Source of the DNA: Ignavibacteria bacterium
GTDB taxonomy: Bacteria > Bacteroidota > Ignavibacteria > Kapaibacteriales > UBA2268
Assembly: GCA_016844745.1 (NCBI GenBank)
Contig: JAERMQ010000021.1
Span: forward strand, 1-64,000
DNA length: 64,000 nucleotides
Direction: 5' to 3'
A model generated the notes under the pieces. The model was not told where the DNA came from. It was given only the letters and a program-made list of their open reading frames with translations, and did not search any database. The translations under genes were made by a program, and so were the position numbers. The first letter of the stretch is position 1. Every line of letters starts with the position of its first letter. Below are positions 60,055 through 64,000 of this stretch, piece by piece.

Positions 60055-61707
60055 TTATAAATATTCCTTACCAATCTTTTTTTCCTTCATTGAGTATAGA
60101 ACTCTCTTGTACTCATTTTCCGCAGCATCATCCCCTGTAGTTTTTTTCTTATAAATTTCAGTTGTTTCCAATTGAACCTGAAAATTTCCACCGGAGCAGC
60201 CAGACCATAAATACTCAATTCCGAGCAACACATCCGGAATGAATTCACGTACAAGTTGCCTGCCTTCGAACTTATGAGTAAGATAAAGAACTGAATCTGT
60301 TGTTTTAGTTAAATCCACATCTATTTTCGGTGGATGATACATCGAATCAATCAGCATTTGCTTATAATCCTCTGCCTTACGGCTTTTTACATAATATTCA
60401 TAAGTGCTTTTATCTTCGTTGTAGCGGCGCCCTACGACAAACAAGTCGTATTTATCAACGAAATCCTGGGTTACAAAAGTATTGACTAACATGAAATCGG
60501 AAAAATTTTTTCTTAATTCGAAGATTGCCTGCCTGCCGGTTCCTGTCTTCCTGTTAAATGATTCGCGGTTTTCGGAATTGAAAATCTCCTGAAATTCCAG
60601 CGAGAGCTTGCCTCTATCGGCTAAATCCTCGACGTTTTGAATAAGCCGCAGCCCTATTGCATAAGGATTCAAGCCGACGCGTGAAATAGAAGTTACTTTG
60701 GAATTAATAACGGCAAAGTCGATTTCATGACCGGCGATTCTCTCATCCTTGCCAAAAAGTTCTTCATGCCAATAGCTTGCCCAGCCTTCATTGATAATCT
60801 TTGTGCGTATCTGCGGCGAAAAATAAAGCGAAGTATTGCGAACGATTGTCATTACTTCCTTCATCCAAAGGTTACTCTCTTTGTTGAGGAAAGAAGAATT
60901 ATCCCGAACAAATTCCAGAATATCTATTGAAGAATTTCTTAATTCTCGTGCCTTAATGCTGTTGAATTTATCATAAAGCGCCTGAAACTCAGGGAATCGC
61001 AGCTTTACTTCACTTAAGAAATTTGATTCCGGATTCGGCTGACCTGTGCTTCTGATTTGATTGAATCGCTCGATTTCCTTGAAAATCTCATGTTCGGGAA
61101 GGCGGGGATGACTATGCGAATTACGCTCCTGAAGAAAAATATTGAAGTAATAATCCAAACGGCTCTCCGGCAGCATTGACTGTGGGAATTGAGTATCATA
61201 CAATTCCTCGAAATATCCGCAGATATTATCAATCGAGCGGCTGAACTCAATTGCATAATCTAACCAGCGTCCTTTTTCACTCCGCAATTGAACAATCAAA
61301 CGTTTGTCGGCAAGCGCCTGTCCGACGAAATCATCCGTCCATGTATTCTCAAATAAAGTATTATTCCTGAAAAAATCTATATGCCCCAATACATGATAGA
61401 ATATCATAGTATTGAGCCAATCAGGATTATTGTCGTTATAAAAAGAAATTGCAGGACGGGAGTTAATCACGGTTTCATAAGGATTCGATGGCGATATTTT
61501 ATATTTGCCCTGCTCTTTCAATACCTCTACGTCATGCACCCAGTAATCGTACAGGGTAGGTATCATCACCTTTGGAGATAGCTCAATCAGGTCGCGATTC
61601 TTTACTATGTATTCCAAAGAATCACCCCCGAATTCAAGTCCTGCCTTATGAGCACGGACCTTGCAATCCTCCATTATTTCTTTAGTATGTTGGTCGATTA
61701 AGTCCAT
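60055..61707 (-). CDS. SpoVR family protein
   Basis: 550 residues. The SpoVR/YcgB signatures are present: DFFRNNTLFENTW, GYFEELYDTQFP, NEGWASYWHEELF, VGLNPYAIGLRLIQNVEDL and FMLVNTFVTQDFVDKYDLFVV. In Bacillus SpoVR affects spore cortex formation; in Gram-negatives YcgB is induced with PrkA and YeaH in stress or stationary phase. Here it follows DUF444 and precedes the PrkA-like gene in the same orientation, so the four genes probably form one stress operon. Confidence 0.9.
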   Translation of the reverse strand: MDLIDQHTKEIMEDCKVRAHKAGLEFGGDSLEYIVKNRDLIELSPKVMIPTLYDYWVHDVEVLKEQGKYKISPSNPYETVINSRPAISFYNDNNPDWLNTMIFYHVLGHIDFFRNNTLFENTWTDDFVGQALADKRLIVQLRSEKGRWLDYAIEFSRSIDNICGYFEELYDTQFPQSMLPESRLDYYFNIFLQERNSHSHPRLPEHEIFKEIERFNQIRSTGQPNPESNFLSEVKLRFPEFQALYDKFNSIKARELRNSSIDILEFVRDNSSFLNKESNLWMKEVMTIVRNTSLYFSPQIRTKIINEGWASYWHEELFGKDERIAGHEIDFAVINSKVTSISRVGLNPYAIGLRLIQNVEDLADRGKLSLEFQEIFNSENRESFNRKTGTGRQAIFELRKNFSDFMLVNTFVTQDFVDKYDLFVVGRRYNEDKSTYEYYVKSRKAEDYKQMLIDSMYHPPKIDVDLTKTTDSVLYLTHKFEGRQLVREFIPDVLLGIEYLWSGCSGGNFQVQLETTEIYKKKTTGDDAAENEYKRVLYSMKEKKIGKEYL

Positions 61708-61728
61708 TGAGTTTAAATTAAATTTTTA

Positions 61729-63132
61729 TTACCCGATGAGATATTTTATCCCGTCGATTATTCTTTCTTCGGTTGCAGAATCGGCAACCATGGTATCTAA
61801 CCTGAGCAGGTCGTGCCTTTCTTTTAACAAACCTGAATATTCAAGATTTTTTTCGACTACGGATTGAGTAGTTGCTCCCCAGGTATTTCGTGCAACCGTG
61901 ATTCCGATTCTGTTGGCAAAGCTAAGCATTTTGCGAAGCTCCTCGAGCATTTGTTTGCCGTCTTCCTCCCAATCATCGCCGTCTGTGCCATGGAAAATGT
62001 AAATGTTGTTATCCCGCACCAGATGCTCTTTCTCGATAATTTCATTAACTAAACGATACGCAGGATATATATTGGTTCCGCCGGCAACGTTTGATTTGAA
62101 ATAAGTGTAAAAATCGGGCACTTCCTTTGCCTCGGTATCGTGAAGAATGAATCTTGCCATAACATTTGATGGATTACTGGCATTACCCATTTTGAATTGA
62201 TATACAAGCCAGCTATAAATAAACAGATGAAGAGTAGCAATTGTCTCGGTAGGTTTACCCTGCATTGAGCCGGAATAATCCCGTACGAAAAACACAACCG
62301 CCTGGTTCTCGAAATCCTTCTCGGATGACAATATCCTGTATATATTATCCTGTGGATTGATGAGTAATTCTTCATGCTGAATGGGTGCTCCGAAGGAATC
62401 CGTCTCGTCTTCTGAAATCCTGCCAAGAAGTATATTTGTTTCTAATACACGTTTTAGTGTTGCTTTTTTATCGAGAATCTGACCGTACCCGCGATGCAAA
62501 TCAGTCAAATCATAAGTGTATTTCGTAATCGAACGCTTTTTCCCTTTATCTTTCAGATTAGGAAGGGTGAATCTTTCGGTGAGCACTTTGCCTAAATCAA
62601 AAGCATCGGTGCCTACTTCATGCTTGCCGCCCTGTCCCTGCCCTGCGCCGGAACCCTCGCCTTCGCCTTGCTCTGGTTTAGCGGATTCTTCGCCAATTAC
62701 TTCGCCTTCTTTCTCATCGCCTGTGCCACCAGTGGAATCTTCTTCGTCTTCAGAAATCCTGTCGTCGTGATAAAATTTCGGTTCGGTTGTTGTAGGAACT
62801 ACGATTATATTTTTTTGTGGTCCTTTGCCCGGTTTCACAAGGCGTCCAATTCTTATTCTTCTCGGGAATCCATCTGCTTCGCGTAGTTTATCTTTCTCCA
62901 TTAAATCATCTAAAGTCTGTAGTTCGGCTACTGGTGAAGGATTTATATTTGTTCCTAATAAAACTTCACCATCGCTATGGTCATAAATCGATAAATAAGG
63001 CTGACGCAGCGTTTTCCGTGTTTCAGGTATTGAATGAATGTCAGTCGATTCCAGCTCGATTTTCCGGCTTTCGCTCAATTCCTGCTCCGGCACTATATTT
63101 ATCGTTTGAACTGTTTTTTTCATTATGTTCAA
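61729..63132 (-). CDS. DUF444/UPF0229 (YeaH-like) protein with VWA domain
   Basis: 467 residues from ATG 63132 (a second ATG at 63123 is equally possible). Residues ~125-170 are a low-complexity acidic and Gly/Gln-rich linker (EQGEGEGSGAGQGQGGKHEV). The C-terminal half is a von Willebrand A-type fold with the MIDAS DYSGSM (VFFVRDYSGSMQGKP), AGGTNIYPA and TDGDDWEEDG. This fits YeaH, partner of the PrkA kinase (YeaG) in E. coli. Operon with the prkA gene upstream and spoVR downstream. Confidence 0.88.
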   Translation of the reverse strand: MNIMKKTVQTINIVPEQELSESRKIELESTDIHSIPETRKTLRQPYLSIYDHSDGEVLLGTNINPSPVAELQTLDDLMEKDKLREADGFPRRIRIGRLVKPGKGPQKNIIVVPTTTEPKFYHDDRISEDEEDSTGGTGDEKEGEVIGEESAKPEQGEGEGSGAGQGQGGKHEVGTDAFDLGKVLTERFTLPNLKDKGKKRSITKYTYDLTDLHRGYGQILDKKATLKRVLETNILLGRISEDETDSFGAPIQHEELLINPQDNIYRILSSEKDFENQAVVFFVRDYSGSMQGKPTETIATLHLFIYSWLVYQFKMGNASNPSNVMARFILHDTEAKEVPDFYTYFKSNVAGGTNIYPAYRLVNEIIEKEHLVRDNNIYIFHGTDGDDWEEDGKQMLEELRKMLSFANRIGITVARNTWGATTQSVVEKNLEYSGLLKERHDLLRLDTMVADSATEERIIDGIKYLIG

Positions 63133-63179
63133 ATCATATTATTTTTTTTCACACAGCCTCTTAAAAGGTTGACTTATCT

Positions 63180-64000
63180 TTAATTAGCATCGTCCTGGGT
63201 GCAGAAGTATTCAATTGTCTTCTGGGCACAGGTTTTGCAATAACCTAACTTATTCATCATTGTGTCAATCATTCTGTTATACAGCTTCTGATTTTCTTCG
63301 TTTGTCCTGTTCGAAAGCGCTCCCACGAGGCTGCCAGCGCCTGCAACATCCGATTTCAGCCGCACATCAGTTACCGCCTTAACCAATTCATTATTATCCA
63401 TGAAATTATAATTCGGGTCCTGAATCATCTTCTGCCCGTAAATCTTTGTTATAGTGGTTCTGTAGCTCTGCTTCTGCTCTTTGCTCTTTAAACCCAAGCG
63501 GGCTTCTACGCTATCTATGAAGGTCTCATCTATTTTCAAAGGTACAAGCTTGCCGGTTTGCGGGTCTTTGTATGTCCAGATTTTATCGGGACCGAGATTT
63601 TTTGCATCAATTCCGATTATCATATTTACATAAATCATCACATCTTTTTCAACTGCTGAAGGCTCGTCCATATATGCGTTGAATATAGCCATCATCACGT
63701 TTTTGCGATGTAATCCGCGAGCAATTTTCAGGTCGTTAGCATATTTTATTCTATCATTAGGCTCCTGGATATAATCCAGAATAATACTCTCATAAGCAGG
63801 GAAAATATCACCGGCATACATGCACTTGCCTTCCTGAGTCTCGCTGCGTTCGAGCAGCACCTGGATTGCCCTGCCAAGGTTGCGATGCCCAAGCCCTTTT
63901 TGCCCGAATCGTTTTGTTATGTCCGGGTCGTTATTCAATTCATTTATTACTTCAACCAATGTTTTGATGCTCTTCTCGCCTGCAACCTCGCCGGCAGCCA
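63180..64000 (-). CDS. prkA: PrkA serine protein kinase, C-terminal part (5' end outside window)
   Basis: The frame is open to the window edge; reading from 64000 gives AAGEVAGEKSIKTLVEVINE, so the apparent TTG start at 63959 is internal. The C-terminal part holds the PrkA domain: KIWTYKDPQTGKLVPLKID, DETFIDSVEARLG, then NRTNEENQKLYNRMIDTMMNKLGYCKTC near the end, corresponding to YeaG's ...DDFVDRMMEKGY.... PrkA phosphorylates proteins under stress. It is the head gene of the cluster; the AAA domain and Walker A lie outside the window. Confidence 0.88.
   Translation of the reverse strand, partial: AAGEVAGEKSIKTLVEVINELNNDPDITKRFGQKGLGHRNLGRAIQVLLERSETQEGKCMYAGDIFPAYESIILDYIQEPNDRIKYANDLKIARGLHRKNVMMAIFNAYMDEPSAVEKDVMIYVNMIIGIDAKNLGPDKIWTYKDPQTGKLVPLKIDETFIDSVEARLGLKSKEQKQSYRTTITKIYGQKMIQDPNYNFMDNNELVKAVTDVRLKSDVAGAGSLVGALSNRTNEENQKLYNRMIDTMMNKLGYCKTCAQKTIEYFCTQDDAN

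Noticed and set aside
1-64000. tRNA, rRNA, integrase, IS transposase or prophage structural genes
   Set aside because: I looked through the gaps and frames and found none; the only phage-like genes are the BRO remnant and the ORF6N protein.

Overview
This 64 kb window is AT-rich bacterial DNA from a member of the Bacteroidota/Chlorobiota group. The evidence is several secreted proteins ending in type IX secretion (T9SS, Por) sorting domains, a GWxTD-domain protein, outer-membrane beta-barrels, a TonB-dependent receptor, a ribosomal protein S1 with a long acidic tail, and an alpha-glucan phosphorylase of the GT35 type. The mixture of GWxTD, T9SS tails, ASPIC/UnbV and an A2-type cytochrome oxidase makes an Ignavibacteria- or Kapabacteria-like organism my best guess; the sequence alone does not prove it.

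Layout. 1-2.4 kb: end of an adenylate cyclase, a GWxTD protein and a small nucleotidyltransferase. 2.4-3.5 kb: gene wreckage, with a decayed BRO-type antirepressor and a second nucleotidyltransferase split by a 124-bp palindromic element that carries a 5-bp target duplication. 3.6-5.8 kb: rpsA. 6.4-12.1 kb: a tandem duplication of a two-gene cassette (a fibre-like repeat protein plus a small T9SS-tailed protein). 12.5-17.4 kb: an aspartic protease-like protein, two paralogous beta-barrels, a lipoprotein and a large secreted beta-propeller/FN3 protein. 17.7-23.1 kb: PBP2, a BrnTA module whose toxin has a nonsense codon, and glycogen phosphorylase.

23.3-27.7 kb is a compact minus-strand defence island: an adenine methylase, a Shedu-type (DUF4263) nuclease, a methyltransferase-nuclease fusion with a PKD-like tail, and HicAB. 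28-37.4 kb: three large T9SS proteins interleaved with a toxin-antitoxin pair whose toxin has lost its start codon, an ORF6N antirepressor, and an inverted second HicBA copy with a frameshifted toxin. 37.6-45 kb: YjbQ, two parvulin-type chaperones and a TonB receptor. 45.5-48.7 kb: an SMR exporter, two more toxin-antitoxin-like pairs, and an extended SDR preceded by a strikingly structured RNA leader. 49-57 kb: an NmrA-like protein and a complete aa3-type cytochrome oxidase operon (sco, coxA, coxC, subunit IV, coxB, ctaB and a cytochrome c membrane protein). 57.4-64 kb: a histidine-kinase remnant, then the PrkA - DUF444 - SpoVR stress module with an extra PrkA-like AAA protein; the first prkA gene runs off the window.

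Throughout, the gaps between genes are filled with several families of short palindromic or inverted repeats. They often act as intergenic hairpins, and in several places they lie inside, or form the ends of, coding sequences. Together with at least six toxin-antitoxin or related loci, of which about half are visibly broken, they show an actively rearranging genome. I saw no tRNA, rRNA, CRISPR array, integrase or IS transposase.
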